Shown: positions 1 to 11,650 of the stretch, one piece after another
How the letters are laid out: every line of letters begins with the position of its first letter
Numbering within the stretch: position 1 is the first letter of the stretch
Source: Massospora cicadina
Taxonomy: Eukaryota > Entomophthoromycota > Entomophthoromycetes > Entomophthorales > Entomophthoraceae
NCBI GenBank assembly: GCA_022478985.1
Contig: JAKSZP010002703.1
Coordinates: 1 to 64,000 of the forward strand
Direction: 5' to 3'
Length of the DNA: 64,000 nt
Made by a program: the position numbers and the translations under genes
Notes under the pieces: model-generated
Told to the model about the DNA's origin: nothing
Seen by the model: only the letters and a program-made list of their open reading frames with translations
Database searches by the model: none

Positions 1-3000
1 CTAGGGCCGCCTTATACTGGCCAAACTCACCACTCCTGACTTCTCCTTCTTCGCTGCAAGCATCTACCTGCTTAATGCAGGTCAGAGAAAAATCGGCTCG
101 GAGGAGCTGTCCAACTCAATCTCCCACGGAATACAGTCCTCTTAGGAGATTTCAACACAACCATAAGTCGCGTCCGTGACTCACCCCCCTGCAGCAAAGG
201 AACGCCCTGGATCAAGTCGCCTCCAGGATTTCCTTCGCCTGGTGGGTTTTATAGATGCGCTTCCACCCTCCGCGTCTGGCCTAGGTTGCATGACTAGGAT
301 CCAGTATGATGGAGGAGCTTTCCAGTCAGCGTCACGCATAGATATGGCACTGATTGGCCCCCTGCTAATTGGCCGCGTCTCATCTCTCAGCTCTCGTGAC
401 AACTATCTGAGTGATCACAGGTCACTCACCGTTGTCCTCACCACCACACTTAGACCGTCGCGTAGGTTCTGGCCTAGGGTTGCCACAGCTCTTCTCAAAA
501 ACCCCTTCACTAAGGAGAAGCTGTCTATGACCATCCGGGAGACTCTCACCTCACCCCCACCCCACTTTCTTGACCACAAGGCTAGATGGACGGTGACCAA
601 GGAGGGCATCACCCGCGTTGCTTACAACTGTGCCAAAGCCCAGATGACTGCAGCTCGCGCCAGAGTCAAAAGGGCGGAAGCCAGAATCAGACATCTAGAG
701 CGAAACTGCCAGCCTTCGCCCTCTCCCAGATGGTTGGAAGACTGGGAAGCGGCGCAGGAAGCACTCCGCTTGGAGCTCACACTGCAGGAAAAACGGGCAG
801 CAAACTTTACAACATCTCGTTACTATGCTCAATGGGAACGCCCCACCCGCTTCTTCTTTCAGAAACAAGAGCCCGGTCAACATCGCAGGATATTACTGCA
901 CTGAAGATTGGCACTACAACCACTTCAGATAAAGAGGAAATCACGCAGGAACTACACCGCTTCTACTCCAGCCTCTTCCATGCCACCCAGGTGGACCCAT
1001 CGGACATCCAAGACTTCCTGTGGCGGGCTCCAGAGCCGTCCATTAACCCACGGGCTGATGAGGCTCTACTGGCGCCTATTTCCATCCAGGAGGTGATGGA
1101 AACCCTTCTGAAATCCCCACGGCTTAAAGCCCCAGGCCCAGATGGAATACCCTTTGAGGTGTACCTTCTGGAACCTGCAGTGATAGCCAGAACCCTCCGC
1201 GACCTCTTCGCTGCACTCTTGGTGAATGGCGAGGTCCTCCCCGACTCCAGAGGCTCAATCATGACCCTCATTCACAAGAAGTCAGACCGTGAGAGCCTGG
1301 CGAACTGGCGCCCCATAGCGTTGATCAACACAGACCACAAGCTCTTCACGAAGCTTCTGGCCAACCGCATCACCAAATGGGTGTCACCTCGCCTCTCCCC
1401 ATCCCAGCACGGTTTTATTCCGGGGAGGTCGTTATGGGACAACTAAAATGACCTTCACGTGACTTTGACTGCTAACTCTCGAAAGGTGAATGGCTTTGTG
1501 GCTCTCCTGGATATGGAGAAAGCATATGATCGGGTAGTCTGGAAGTATATTGATGCTTCCCTGGCCCGCTTCCATCTCCCACCCGCAGCTAGGCGCTGGA
1601 TATCAGCGCTCTATGACCAGCTCCACACCAGAGTCCTGGCGCCAATGGATTTTACAGTGGCAGTACCAGTTGGACGAGGTCTCCGGCAAGGGGACCCCCT
1701 GAGCCCTATCCTTTTTAACATCACCCTTGACCCCCTCTTGGCCTCCTTACAGAACAAGCCAACAGGGATTCTGGTCCCAGGTAAAGCCCCCACACGCACC
1801 ATGGCATTTGCAGATGACACTGCCATTGCATGTGGCTGCCCTGGGGATGTTGCCCTCGCTGCTGTGACCATTGAGAGGTACATCAAGGCGTCCAACGCCA
1901 TGGTCAACACCTCCAAGACAACAGTTGTACAGGTTGGCTCCCCCACCTTCCCCCACCATATGGTATTGAACCTGAGCGCGGTACCTTCCGTCACCTGGGC
2001 GTTCTAACCAACCAACAAGGAGTTGCGCTAAAAGACAATGAGGACTTGCTCCTCGCAGCAGTTAACTCCAGGATTGCCAGCTGGAACCGGTGGCACATCA
2101 CCCCCAGGGTCGAGCTCTGATGGTCAATGTGTTCCTCCTCTCCAAAGTCTGGTTCCTAGCGCACGTCTGCCCATTCACAGATGCCTTTTATACGCGGCTC
2201 AATGTACTCCTCCGCTGTTGGATCTGGGGCTCAAACCATCCACCAATGGCCCTCTCAACCATTGCCCGACCCTGCAATGAAGGGGGCCTAGGGCTTCTGG
2301 ACACGCGATCCCACGCCACCACAATCTTCCTGAAGTTCCTATGGCCGATTGTCTGCTGGGACGCGACCCCCATGCCCCAATGGGCGCCCGCCCTCCGCCA
2401 GTCAGTGTCAGCAGCTCTGGGTCTTCCTAGAGCATCTCTGACCTCATTAGGGAGTGGCTCACAAACCACCCAGGCCATCGCCTAAAACCATCCTCATCCC
2501 CCTACTGGAACCAGGCTCTCCTTGCCCTGAAACGAGTAGGCGCGCGGATCCACCATGCCTTCCCATACAGAAGGGAAGGCCCTGACCTCAGCCCCCGTCG
2601 CCATGCAATTGTGCACAATGGACAAGTTGTCACAACTCGCCTCAACCCCCAAGATCGTCCTCCCATCTGCCCAAGGCTCCTTGAGCTCCTCCCTCCCTCC
2701 GTGAGATTTGACCTTAAGGAATTGTGAAAGGACGTCTATCACCCCATCCTGTCAGCAAAGGTGTCCAACACCTTATGGAGGGTGCTCCACTGTTCATACA
2801 GGACAGGGGACTGAACTGGCCTTACCTTCCAGCACCGAAGCTGCCCCCGCTGTGTGGAGCCTATTAACTCCCACCTCCATCATTTTTTCACCTGTCCAGG
2901 TGTCGCCGCATTTTGGCCAAAGGCCGCGCGCTCCTCCATGCTCAGCCCTGGTCTGGACACCCTGTGCAAGACCTCATGTTTGAGCAGACATTGCCTGGTT

Positions 3001-3281
3001 GCCACTGACCCCTCTGTGTCCTCGCCTATGCCGCAGCCATCTGGACCATCCATAACTCCTTCCTTCATGCTGCCTTTGACCAGCAGGTGTGGACCCTTCC
3101 ACACATGATCACCCACTTTCAGGTACACTTTGAGATGGCCCTGAAGGTCTGTACTATGTCGCCAACCCTCCCCCGCTCAGTTGTCACTGCAGCACAGCTC
3201 TGGCGCGCAAACCCCCTTCCCTTTCTCGATGCCTCCTCCCTCCCCTTTCCTCGCCTCAGGCTCTTAGGAGCCCAGGCGTAA
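1..3281 (+). pseudogene. LINE ORF2 (endonuclease-reverse transcriptase), broken copy
   Basis: The order is the C-terminal part of an APE-type endonuclease (the S-D-H motif of LSDHRSL near 400-420), a reverse transcriptase (PGPDGIP near 1135, LRQGDPLSP near 1682, FADD at 1807-1818) and a C-terminal zinc-binding segment (C-x2-C ... H ... C at about 2842-2898). The family protein nicks target DNA and copies its RNA at the nick. No RNase H domain is visible. The copy is dead: the endonuclease part has frameshifts before position 180, a TAA interrupts RT at 1444-1446 where copy B has TAT, and a TGG tryptophan codon near 2727 has become TGA. Domain order fits the L1 group. Confidence 0.9.
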
Positions 3282-3284
3282 TTC

Positions 3285-3338
3285 AATAAACATTGATGAA
3301 TCCCCCCCTTGGGTTGGGACCATCTAGTACTAAAAAAA
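3285..3338 (+). terminator. LINE 3' end: AATAAA signal and short poly(A)
   Basis: An AATAAA hexamer at 3285-3290 lies about 40 bases before the A tail. The last bases, GGGTTGGGACCATCTAGTACT plus A7, are shared with copy B and, in part, with the tiny LINE remnant at 33202-33220. They are the likely recognition end for the element's own reverse transcriptase. Confidence 0.7.
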
Positions 3339-3573
3339 GATAGAGAACTCAGGAATGGAAGCCACCTCAGCTGGCTCTCATATTTGGTTTATCATACTCT
3401 TATGTCCTCATCATAGTGCAGCTCTGTCCGCACTCAATTCCCATATGTTCTGCTCAGTATGATGACTTCATACCCTTGGTTGCTACCCGTTGCCACCTCT
3501 TCTTGAGCGTGGTTCCCATGACATCATGTTGTGCCAGTCCCTTCTTCACATCTATTGTGAAAGATCAACTGGT

Positions 3574-3687
3574 CCACCTGTACAAACCCCAGGACAGGTC
3601 TCGTTGGCACTCTTGCCACCTGTACAAACCCCAGAATGGGTCTCATTGGCACTCTTGCCACCTGTACAAACCCCAGGATGGGTCTCA
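3574..3687. repeat. 42-bp tandem repeat, 2.7 copies
   Basis: Three successive units start at 3574, 3616 and 3658. Each begins CCACCTGTACAAACCCCAG, and the first two are full 42-bp units. Because 42 is a multiple of three, both strands keep a repeating 14-residue reading frame (plus-strand unit HLYKPQDRSRWHSC). The array lies in the post-integrase region assigned to G. It may be a simple minisatellite. Confidence 0.9.
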
Positions 3688-3832
3688 ACATCTTGTTGAT
3701 AGGGACTATTCCAGCGGATCTAGTTTCAGCCCTTACTGATCCTGCCAATGCTTGGGACTCATGCCTGCTACTATACCTTCCTCCAGCTCGATAGGTGGGA
3801 ATATCACTAGATGCATTACTGTTTGAATTAAA

Positions 3833-3940
3833 TTGTTTTTTGATATTTTCTACTTTTTTTGTATTTTTATGCATCTTTTTTATTTTTTATTATCATTTAT
3901 TATTTTTATTATTTTTTTCTTAAGTCCAATACTTTTATTA
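3833..3940. repeat. AT-rich low-complexity tract after the G integrase
   Basis: The plus strand is almost pure T with A, so the element's sense strand (minus) is A-rich immediately after the integrase stop. H (about 51850-52140) and D (about 21585-21672) have A-rich tracts at the same place. Hydrophobic ORFs here are by-products of poly-T. Confidence 0.7.
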
Positions 3941-4597
3941 TTTCGTGTGGACTCTATTGACTATGTGACCATCCTCAATATTCTTGATTGTATATACATC
4001 ATTTACCAACTTGGCGATAATTTCAAACAGTCCCATCCTTAGGGCGTCCAACTTATTTTTTCTCCCAAACCCATGGGTATTGCAATAGGCTACCCTATCA
4101 CCCACATGGTATTCTTTCAACGTAAGTTGATTCTGTTTGTCTATTTTCTTTGCATTGATTCTTTTTCTCATTGTCATATCAAATATCCAAGATTGTAATT
4201 CAATCAGGATATCAGCCAGTTTGGATAGGTAATGTTCAGCACTCATCCCCAAAGATGGCTCTACTGCTGAGTACAATATTGGCAATAATGCAGCTTTTCG
4301 CTCATATAACAGTTCAAACGGCGTTTTCTCAGTCGCCAAATGGTAACTGATATTATAAGAGAAAGTGACCAAACTCAGATATACTCCTCATATGGAAGTT
4401 TTCCCTGCGACCAATTTTCATAAGGTTGAGGATATAGTTGCATTCACTCTTTCCACCATTCCGTTTGTTTCTGGACAATAGGGGACAGATGAACACCGCA
4501 GATTCCCACTAATTCATTAAGCCTGGAAATCACATGTGAAGTAAAGTTGGTTCCATTGTCACTGAGAATAACTTGAGGGCAACCGTGCCAATAGATC
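3938..4597 (-). pseudogene. Ty3 integrase, C-terminal half (element G)
   Basis: The minus strand from about 4597 reads through the second catalytic Asp region (SDNGTNFTSHV near 4560), then the NISYH and KTPFELLY conserved blocks and a basic C-terminal domain ending RVHTK at 3938. Integrase inserts the element's cDNA into host DNA. At 4597 the match stops abruptly at GCPQVIL and is replaced by linker sequence, so the zinc-finger and first catalytic Asp are gone. There are frame breaks around 4380-4490. It closely resembles the integrase of H at 51180-51840. Confidence 0.85.
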
Positions 4598-5316
4598 TGT
4601 AATTGATCTTCTAGGTGCACAGATTAACTTGATCCGTTTTTCATAATCCAAATTCGTCAGTATCTGATCCTTTTTCTTGTCAATGGATACATTTTTTTTC
4701 TATCCAAATTTGAAGATTGGATCCTATTTTCAGCTTAAATTGACAATTCAAACGTTTGATTAATTTGCTGATAGATCTGTAAATGATCCACTACTTGTAC
4801 AGATTAATTTGGTAACGTTTTTCTTTGCTAAAGTCATTTGGATCAGATACTATTTTTGACATTTATTTTGTTTGCTCATTAAGTAACTAGTTTAAGATCA
4901 ACTGACTTCATCCACTATTCTCTGGATTAATCGCCTCACATTTCTAATCTCATCTAACGCCTTGGGACTTCTTACAGCGGACCCAGTTGCAACACAAGCT
5001 GGTCTTGCTGATGGCTTTATTCAATTTAGATATCTGGAGGAACTGGTTCTCTTGCAGTGCTAGACTGTTTCGCATCTAGACTGCAAGGTCTTTTCCTAAA
5101 TTTTGGGAAGTTTCATCCCCCTCTTGAGGAACACAATATTCACAAATTGCCATGATTTCTTCTCCCAATTTTGGGTGACAAAATTTTCCATCACTCCATT
5201 TTTCCAGTAGTGGCTAGTTGATTTATCCTTCCACTTGGATCCATTGGGGTTTTCCCCATAACAACTTGATTCTTCTGAATAACGACTTTTTCATTTCTCA
5301 ATGGAATTTCTTCTTC
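4598..5316 (-). other. G linker between gag and the integrase remnant, no recognised domain
   Basis: The minus strand of about 5100-4950 matches the region of H around 47940-48060 (shared AACCAGTTCC and AGTCCCAAGG blocks), so it is genuine internal sequence rather than an insertion. No protease active site was found. A CAAGAGGGGGATG segment near 5130 looks like a polypurine tract, but the homology with H argues against an LTR starting there. Confidence 0.5.
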
Positions 5317-6375
5317 TTATTCCACTATAGTTTGATCATCCTCAGTTGGAATTTCATTATAAGATTGATTGGGCGCATCAAAAGTTGTTCCTAACATCTT
5401 CAGATGGTCCACCATCTGTGGGGTTGTTATTTTGGTTATTAGTGCTGCTGCCATAATCTGATGCAATTTGCAGTAGGGCTGAAGTGACGCCTGCATGTCT
5501 ATGCATGCATCAAAATTATATAGCACTTTTGCCCCTGCCAAGATCTGAGCTTCTTGGTAAAAACAGTCGGCGAAACTAGCCAGAGTCTTATCTTTGAGGA
5601 ATTGGATACCCATGAACTCTTGTTTATGATTTGTCATCCAAGTAGGGCTTCTGAACTTTAACATAATGGCGGCTTTGGCTTCCACATATGACCAATCGTC
5701 CCCATTGAGGTGAGAAAGCACCAGATTTTGACAGTCTGTGCTAAGGCAGTTCATTACAGTTACTGCTTTTTGTCAGTCCGCTAGCAAAACATGGTCATCT
5801 CAAATAAGTGGAAAAACGCCGGGGCGTTATCCTGGTGAAAGCTGGGAAATTGTGGCATATTTCAAAATTTCTCAGTTGCTCCACTAATAGGAGATCCTGA
5901 CCCAGCTACTCGAGAAGCCATAGAAGTGACTTTGAAGTCATTTACAACACACCAGCGAATGTTTAGGCATGTTTTGGGGCGGAGAGGTCTTATTGCTTGG
6001 CGTTTCACATGCCTTTGTTTTGGCATCATTTTACTCAAATTGTTCTCAATCACATTGGTGTTTCTCCAACTACTCTATATGCTTGGTCATTTTTGCCATC
6101 TCCTCATGAAACCGTTGGATGCGCTCTTGATCCGCTTCCCATTAAGTTTTCTTAAACAAAATTTCTTTTATGAGTTCACTCTCTTTCCGCTTCAAAGAGA
6201 CAACTCATCCACATAGGTCGTTATTAACTATCCCCAATTGTTTAAGCGTCTCCTCCGCCTTGATCATATGCTCCTCTGATCTACTAACATTGGCTTGAGA
6301 TGCCAAGCTGAGCACATTTTCATTGATGGCCTGTAGTTCCGCCCAGAGCTTCCAAAGCTCTTCCTTAAAAGACAT
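5317..6375 (-). pseudogene. gag-like gene of element G
   Basis: An ATG at 6375 lies about 35 bases after the primer site and opens an ORF starting MSFKEELWKLWAELQAINEN. Charged, heptad-like sequence rich in E, K and L follows and probably forms a coiled coil. After stops near 6210 and 5860 the frame continues with FHQDNAPAFFHLFEMTMF (about 5840-5785) and the longest open part, 5754-5317 (GDDWSYVEAKAAIMLKF). The same DDWSY block occurs in the gag of D (32261-32007), which supports the assignment. Gag proteins form the particle that packages element RNA. No zinc knuckle was found here. Confidence 0.7.
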
Positions 6376-6410
6376 CGTTATGTAAAATTGGATTTTAACA
6401 ACTCAACTAC

Positions 6411-6427
6411 CCCTTTAGTGAGCACCA
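6411..6427 (-). promoter_or_regulatory. Primer-binding site of G (TGGTGCTCACTAAAGGG)
   Basis: On the minus strand the LTR ends TTTTAACA at 6429 and is followed by T and then TGGTGCTCACT. A TGG start next to an LTR end is the hallmark of a tRNA primer site (complement of CCA). The same 11-mer follows LTRs in H, F and D, and with one change in E. Confidence 0.8.
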
Positions 6428-6428
6428 A

Positions 6429-7345
6429 TGTTAAAATCTTGAGCTTTGTGGCTCGCTTCTGGCCCTAGATTTCAACTGCACAGATTCATGGATCCTGGCG
6501 TTAATTATTTGAGTGATTTTGATAGACTGGTGAAATAATAGTATGAAGACTATTATTATGGTTGATTGCCCAAAATCCACGTTGAGAGTAAAGTCCAACG
6601 TTAAACTAATGATTCATCCTCTTAAAGATATTTTGATACTGGTAGGAAACACTTTCCCTATTCCCTTCTCGCAGAGCCAAGTGGATATTTTGATATTGTC
6701 AACCTAAGGATATCTGGTCCTTTCACTCTTCTCTTAAGAGTAATGTTTAAAACAACCAATGTTTAAACAACTAAGCTAATATCAGTTTAAATCTAATTTT
6801 ATTAGGGAATAAGTTGAGGTTTTTATAGTTAGAATTGGCACACAACTTTTTAGCTGTCCGATGAGAATATTTGTGCTCTTATACTGGTTTTGACCCTCAG
6901 TGTTAGGCACCAAATCTCGTCAGGTACCGTTGCCTTGGGTTTCTTAGGCAGCGTAATCCTTGGGTGTTGGGCGGACCAAAAAATTGATATTAGGTACTTG
7001 AAACCAGTTGTTTTGGCTGATGACAATTCCACTCTTCCTCCAGCATTTAAACGTTTTGGTAGTTTCTGACAACTCCAATCTGTTCCACTCTGAACAATTC
7101 CCTATAATTCGACTATCAGGCATTATCCCAATATCAAATTATTGCTTAATTTTGTTAGGGATGATGCCTGATGAAATTATCTGTCAGTGGCCTCAAATAT
7201 CATTGGGGATGATTCCTAACAATAATTCATTAGTCAGCAACTTCTAATATCATTGGGGATTCCACCTGATGATATTCTCATCAATTGGCTAAGATTGCTG
7301 ATCCTCTTTGATTATAACTTAATTGTCAAATCTTATATTTGGTCA
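6429..7345 (-). repeat. 5' LTR of element G
   Basis: The left end (TGTTAAAATC on the plus strand, at 6429) abuts the primer site. The interior shares the ATAATAGTCT-CATACTATTAT block with the H LTRs (near 47600 and 54945). The outer boundary near 7345 cannot be fixed because the partner LTR is outside the window or lost. Confidence 0.65.
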
Positions 7346-7992
7346 AAGGGTTGGATTATGTGGTAATCTTCTTTTTGAAAGCACCCTTCTTGCAATCCCC
7401 CATACCATGATCTTCTTTGCCTTTATTTAACTATTCTGGACCTGCATCAAAAATTGGCTACACCCTCTACCCTTTGTGCTTTGGACTTGACCACTTGTAG
7501 CAAGAACCCTTCCTTAATGCCACAATGGCTTCCACCATTACTCCCTCTGGCGTAGGCTCCACCATCAATAGGCATGATATTTTTTTGGGTTAATCCCACC
7601 TCCTCCCACAACCACTGTAGATGCAGCTCATTCTAAATCAGTCAATCAGCCACAATATTAAAATACATTTTGTTGAGATTGCTGCCTAGGCCTCTGTTAA
7701 TTTCTTGGTTAATAGTTTGAGAGCTTAACGCTCCTTCTCCAGCCAACCAGCTCCATTGCTAGTCCAAATTAGGCTTTATTAACTCATTTAATATCTTGAC
7801 TGGGTCACCAAAGATACTATTGAACCTTTTGTTAGTAACACAACTTTGATTTGCTAGAATTTTCCATCCACTTAAGGGTGAGCATCAGCACTGCTTCCAC
7901 CCTCAAAAGGGCTTTCCAAAATATATAAATTATTAACTGCTTGCTGTCAAAGCATCCTCTGCCCCACCAATATTCCAATCTTCCAATTCCTC
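7346..7992. other. Unassigned sequence left of the solo LTR
   Basis: I recognise no element end, LTR or retrotransposon motif. The minus strand around 7820-7430 has protein-like runs broken by stops, but no family could be named. It may be an older repeat or true host DNA. Confidence 0.4.
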
Positions 7993-8879
7993 TGTCATAG
8001 CTTAATGACATGATTGAGGATACCAACTGTAAGGATAAATATGGTCGTCAGGAGGCCAAAAGGGAAAATTGCAAGGCTTTCCTGACCTAAGACATACCCT
8101 GGACCAGCGCTGGGTGAAGGCGAAATATTCCCAGGTTGATCCTGGGGATGTGCTTGATGCTTGGCCTTGCATTACAGAAAGGGCGCTAAAACGCACTAGT
8201 TATATCACCAATGAAATGGTTTAATTTGGTTGTTTGACAATGGGGTTTCAGAACCCAACAAATTTTTGACATTTCTAAATTTGGACAGCCTTACCTACAA
8301 TCAATAACTCAAGTTTGGTCAATCTTAAGCTACAGTACCCTGGCTGATGGTAGCATGCACCTATTGGTGCACTTAGGATTAGCACACCTTCCACTAATCA
8401 ATAATTCCCTCTATTGCTTAAGTATGTTTCCTCAAGACCAACCTTCCTTGTTGGTTGACTTTCCTAATAAAATTCCTGTTAGCTTTACATATTACTATGG
8501 TTACTTGGTAAAAACCTGTACGTGGACCTCCTCAAGTGGTCTTTAACAGCGTTGGTTTAGTTTATTTTAACTAAATTATCACCCATATTTTGTGCACCTC
8601 TGGGCCGCCCTGGTCTTCTCCAGATCAAAGCGCCCAAGCACTCCTGCACAGATCTCCACTTGGATATGGACTCCTCTTTAGGTCCAAACAAGTTTGATTA
8701 TTTATTTGCTCTCTACTATTATATACGCGTTTTCCACCCTTGACCTGGGTCCCTTTTGCTCCAGAATCCTCCTTAGTGCCCTGTTTACCATCTTGCTAAT
8801 GATTAGTTCCCTGTTGGTGTGGCTGTGCATAATGCACCACCTCTCTGGGAATGGGATTGTTACAGACACTCTCCTTACG
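7993..8879 (+). repeat. Solo LTR of the C1/I chromovirus family
   Basis: It starts TGTCATAG and ends near TTACAGACACTCTCCTTAC, matching the ends of the LTRs of I and C1. Inside are the coding block K-L-Q-G-F-P-D-L-R-H-T-L-D-Q-R-W at about 8066-8115, a TATA-like TTAAGTATG at about 8418, and the self-priming R start GTTGGTTGACT at 8450-8460. Flanks TCCTC (7988-7992) and CCCTC (8880-8884) agree at four of five bases, as expected for an aged target duplication. There is no internal region, so LTR-LTR recombination is inferred. Confidence 0.85.
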
Positions 8880-8884
8880 CCCTC

Positions 8885-9448
8885 CATATGTCCATAGGGC
8901 CTCTTGTCAAGGAAATTCCCTGTCCCAATTTCCTCTCAAACTTTCTTGCTGAATAATGAGATTAGATTGTAGAGTTCTCAAGTTTTTCATAGGCCACTCA
9001 TGCGACAACACTGCCAAGTTAACACTTTTCACCTCCACTACCCCCAAACCAGACAAACCCTAAGATCATTCTTGTGTGTTTTGAATTTTTATTAATATGC
9101 TGCATTCCAGTTTGACCAGTAAGCTGAGGAAATGTACATTACATGCCTCATAGACAAAGACAACATTATGGTCTTCCACTTCTGCCCCAGATTGTTAACT
9201 CCCATACTCCAATTTTTTCCACTCTTATGCATCCCCTCAGGCTCATGACATAGGAAAACCCCTTTTCTGAAGTGACCCGCTCGCTCAAGAGGTTCTACTG
9301 AAAGGTATTGAGCCACTTGTAATAATTCATTACTTGTTTAAAAGGTGCAACATCAAGATAATTGGAAGTCTTTTTTTCTGTATGTGGGACTTTTAGATAT
9401 GATTCAAAGTGTGATCAACCTTATTGAAGCCTTAGAATTAAATATAAC
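8885..9448. other. Unassigned sequence between the solo LTR and element F
   Basis: This is the continuation of 7346-7992 once the solo LTR is removed. The longest minus-strand ORF (9316-9092) starts MAQYLSVEPLERAGHF and is not recognised. I cannot distinguish host sequence from an old repeat. Confidence 0.4.
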
Positions 9449-10668
9449 AGTCAGCTCCCTAACCTCAGCTCACTTAACATGTCAGGATAACTCATTGCTC
9501 AGGGGTCTACTCCATGAAGATAGACACCAGATAACCAGCGCTAAGATTACAGTCACCCTTGTAGAATAAATCCTCCTCTGATACTACTCGTTCAGCATTG
9601 ATCTCTTTGGTAAATGGTTCACATACATTCCAAATCTCTTGACACTCTTAGACATGTTTGTTATAGGTTGGCCCTCAGGACTCAATGGAAGCCAATCCAC
9701 ACTCTCCTTTGGCAGATCAGCTCCAAGTTATCCGCAATATATGGTGTCCTTGTTCAAACAGAGCAGATAGACTAATTACTGTATTCTGCATACTGACTAA
9801 TCCCAGACTGGAACTAGCAATTAGCTCACTTAAACAACTATAAGTGAAAATAAAAGGTTAAAACTGAGATCATGTGGAAAGAGTCTATATATCTAGATTA
9901 AAGTCAATGTATTTTATACTTCAAGTGATTATTCAAGATATAAAAATGAATAAATATTGTAAAATAACTAGGAATATGGTTTTTTATGTGGATTTTCAAG
10001 GTCCCTTAGTTAGACACCATCTGATTGCTGCTTTAGTGAACTCATCCTTTTAGGCTAATTCCTATATCTTTAAGCTCCTTCTTGTGGCAGTTATCCCTGA
10101 ACCTGGATGTCCAGGGTCCCTTTCACTAGTTCCCACTTCTGGGTGTTGGAGAATTTCATCTTCTTGTAATATTGATTAATTACCAAATTTGGTAATATTA
10201 TGGTCAACATCAGATTCAAGCAATGGCACTCCTACTTGTGCCTTGCATCATGGTTTTGAGCGTCTATAAAATTGGTTGACTGCTGAATTTGGTAATATTC
10301 ATTTTCATGGTTTTAAACGCCCTCATTGGGGTAATTTAATTTAATAATTGTATCATCATTGGTGGAATGCAAATTACTTCAGCTCTCACCAAAAATATAA
10401 GAGGGGGTCAATTTTCATAGGGATTTTAGGTGGCGTTGTCATCTTCATTAAACAAATCCTCTAATTTTTTATGGCAAAAATTATTTTGCATGACATCATG
10501 CCAATCTTGGTGAATTTCCTTTGCTCACTTAAATCTATAAAAGGGGCTCGTTTGACCCCATCTGTGGTGTAAGTTGTCGCCTGTACCTCCACCAGTTTGA
10601 GGGTTAATTCTACTCATTCCACTGGTTGAAGAATGATGTTTGAACATGTTATGGCCTCATCTGTGACA
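9449..10668 (-). repeat. 3' LTR of element F
   Basis: The right end reads TGTGACA on the plus strand (TGTCACA on the element strand) and sits directly after a purine run at 10669-10683. The left end, near ACAGTCAGC, matches the base where the 5' LTR meets its primer site at 16579. Blocks such as AGCTCCTTCTTGTGG and GAATGAATAAATATTGTAAAATAA-like runs are shared with the split 5' LTR. Confidence 0.85.
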
Positions 10669-10683
10669 CTTTTTCTCCCAAGA
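10669..10683 (-). promoter_or_regulatory. Polypurine tract of element F
   Basis: On the minus strand TCTTGGGAGAAAAAG runs straight into the LTR start TGTCACAG. This is the position expected for the plus-strand DNA primer of LTR retrotransposons. Confidence 0.75.
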
Positions 10684-10899
10684 TGAGACCCAAGAGGATT
10701 ATCAGAGATTCTGGGCATTTACTTTAATAAACACAATATCAGTATCATTGTCTCAGATAGAGTATTCCGCTTCTCTCTTAGTTAAGACAGTAGCAGGCCC
10801 AGTCCAAATAACCTTTAACTTCACTGATTGTGTTCCTCGCATGTGTTAAAAATAAAACTTGTCTTCTAGGCTGAATTCTGGTAGCCTAGTTTGTCTTTG

Positions 10900-11650
10900 A
10901 CTCTCCCAACAACTTTGATGGATAATAGCTTAAAGGTTAATAGAAGCTGCTAATTGATTCTTATAAAGCACATCTATGACTCTTGCTGGTAGCTTCCAGG
11001 TGACAGGTTCATCCAAACCGCTAAGATCTTTGATGCCAGGAGGGTCAAAATAGATGCTTCTCGCCCATACAGGGCTTTAAAAGGGGACATCTCATGTAAT
11101 TGGTGGTGGCTCAACCGGTAAGCAAACAACGCTGAGGGCAACAACTGATCCCATTTTGACTTGTAATTGTGGCCCTTTTCTTCAAAATCCTCCTAAGGTT
11201 CCATTCACTCGCTCAACTCTTTGATTTGAGGATGTAATGTAGGGGATAATGAACTGCTGCTTCACTCCCACTAGGTCCATAAGCCTTCTTAACACATCTA
11301 AGATGAAGTTCTTTTCATTATCCAATAGTAAAACTCGAGGGCAACTGACCTAAAGATGAATTGATTGTACAGGGAGCAAGCAGTGGAGTTTGCAATGTAC
11401 GTCCTAAATGTGGGGGCCTCAAACCACTTGGTGAAGTGGTTTTATTGCGACTAGAATAAACTTGGATCTAATGGAGCAGTTGGTAAAGGGCAATCACATC
11501 AATTGAGACGTTATTGTGGGGCGCTTTGAGGGTAATCAGCATAAACTTAAATTGCTTCTTTAGTGGGTGGAAACTTGCACAAGGTATGCACAGCTCCAAG
11601 GCTTAGTGCGCTTTTCTAACATTCACTCTAAGCAGAATCTCTATTTAAAG
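10900..11650 (-). pseudogene. Integrase remnant of element F
   Basis: The minus strand near 11350-11180 encodes, across several frame breaks, a stretch around the second catalytic Asp (RVLLLDNEKNF) followed by SSNQRVERVNGTLGG, where the E of VERVNG is the third catalytic residue. The flanking region is too degraded for a continuous reading frame. Position between RNase H and the 3' LTR fits gypsy order. Confidence 0.65.

Larger units (their letters stand above)
1..3338 (+). mobile_element. LINE (L1-type non-LTR retrotransposon), copy A, 5' part outside window
   Basis: Bases 1 onward match, almost base for base, the interior of the full-length LINE on the minus strand at 37821-43900, starting inside the endonuclease domain. 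The 3' end is a conserved tail GGACCATCTAGTACT followed by seven A residues, ending at 3338. The element is clearly richer in G+C than its surroundings. Its 3' flank joins sequence I assign to the 3' region of element G, so copy A probably landed inside G. The 5' end and its target duplication lie outside the window. Confidence 0.95.
3339..7345 (-). mobile_element. Ty3/gypsy relic G (minus strand), internally deleted
   Basis: Read on the minus strand: an LTR (~7345-6429), a primer-binding site (6427-6411), a gag-like region (6375-5317), a linker similar to the start of element H, then directly the C-terminal half of an integrase (4597-3938) and an A-rich tract. Protease, RT, RNase H and the N-terminal integrase are missing, which fits one internal deletion at about 4597. 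Sequence similarity to H (46581-55066) runs through the LTR core, the linker, integrase and the post-integrase segment, so G and H are related families. The 3' LTR is not seen; LINE A sits to the left. The right LTR boundary is uncertain by tens of bases. Confidence 0.75.

Noticed and set aside
963..1271. Long ORFs on the strand opposite to both LINE copies
   Set aside because: They are shadows of the G+C-rich ORF2 coding strand, repeated identically in copy B.
3833..4042. Plus-strand ORF rich in F, I and L
   Set aside because: It is produced by poly-T sequence at the A-rich end of element G and overlaps the integrase on the other strand.
5125..5145. Possible polypurine tract and LTR start in G (AAGAGG GGGATGAAAC)
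   Set aside because: Downstream sequence aligns with the internal region of H, so it is interior sequence and not an LTR boundary.
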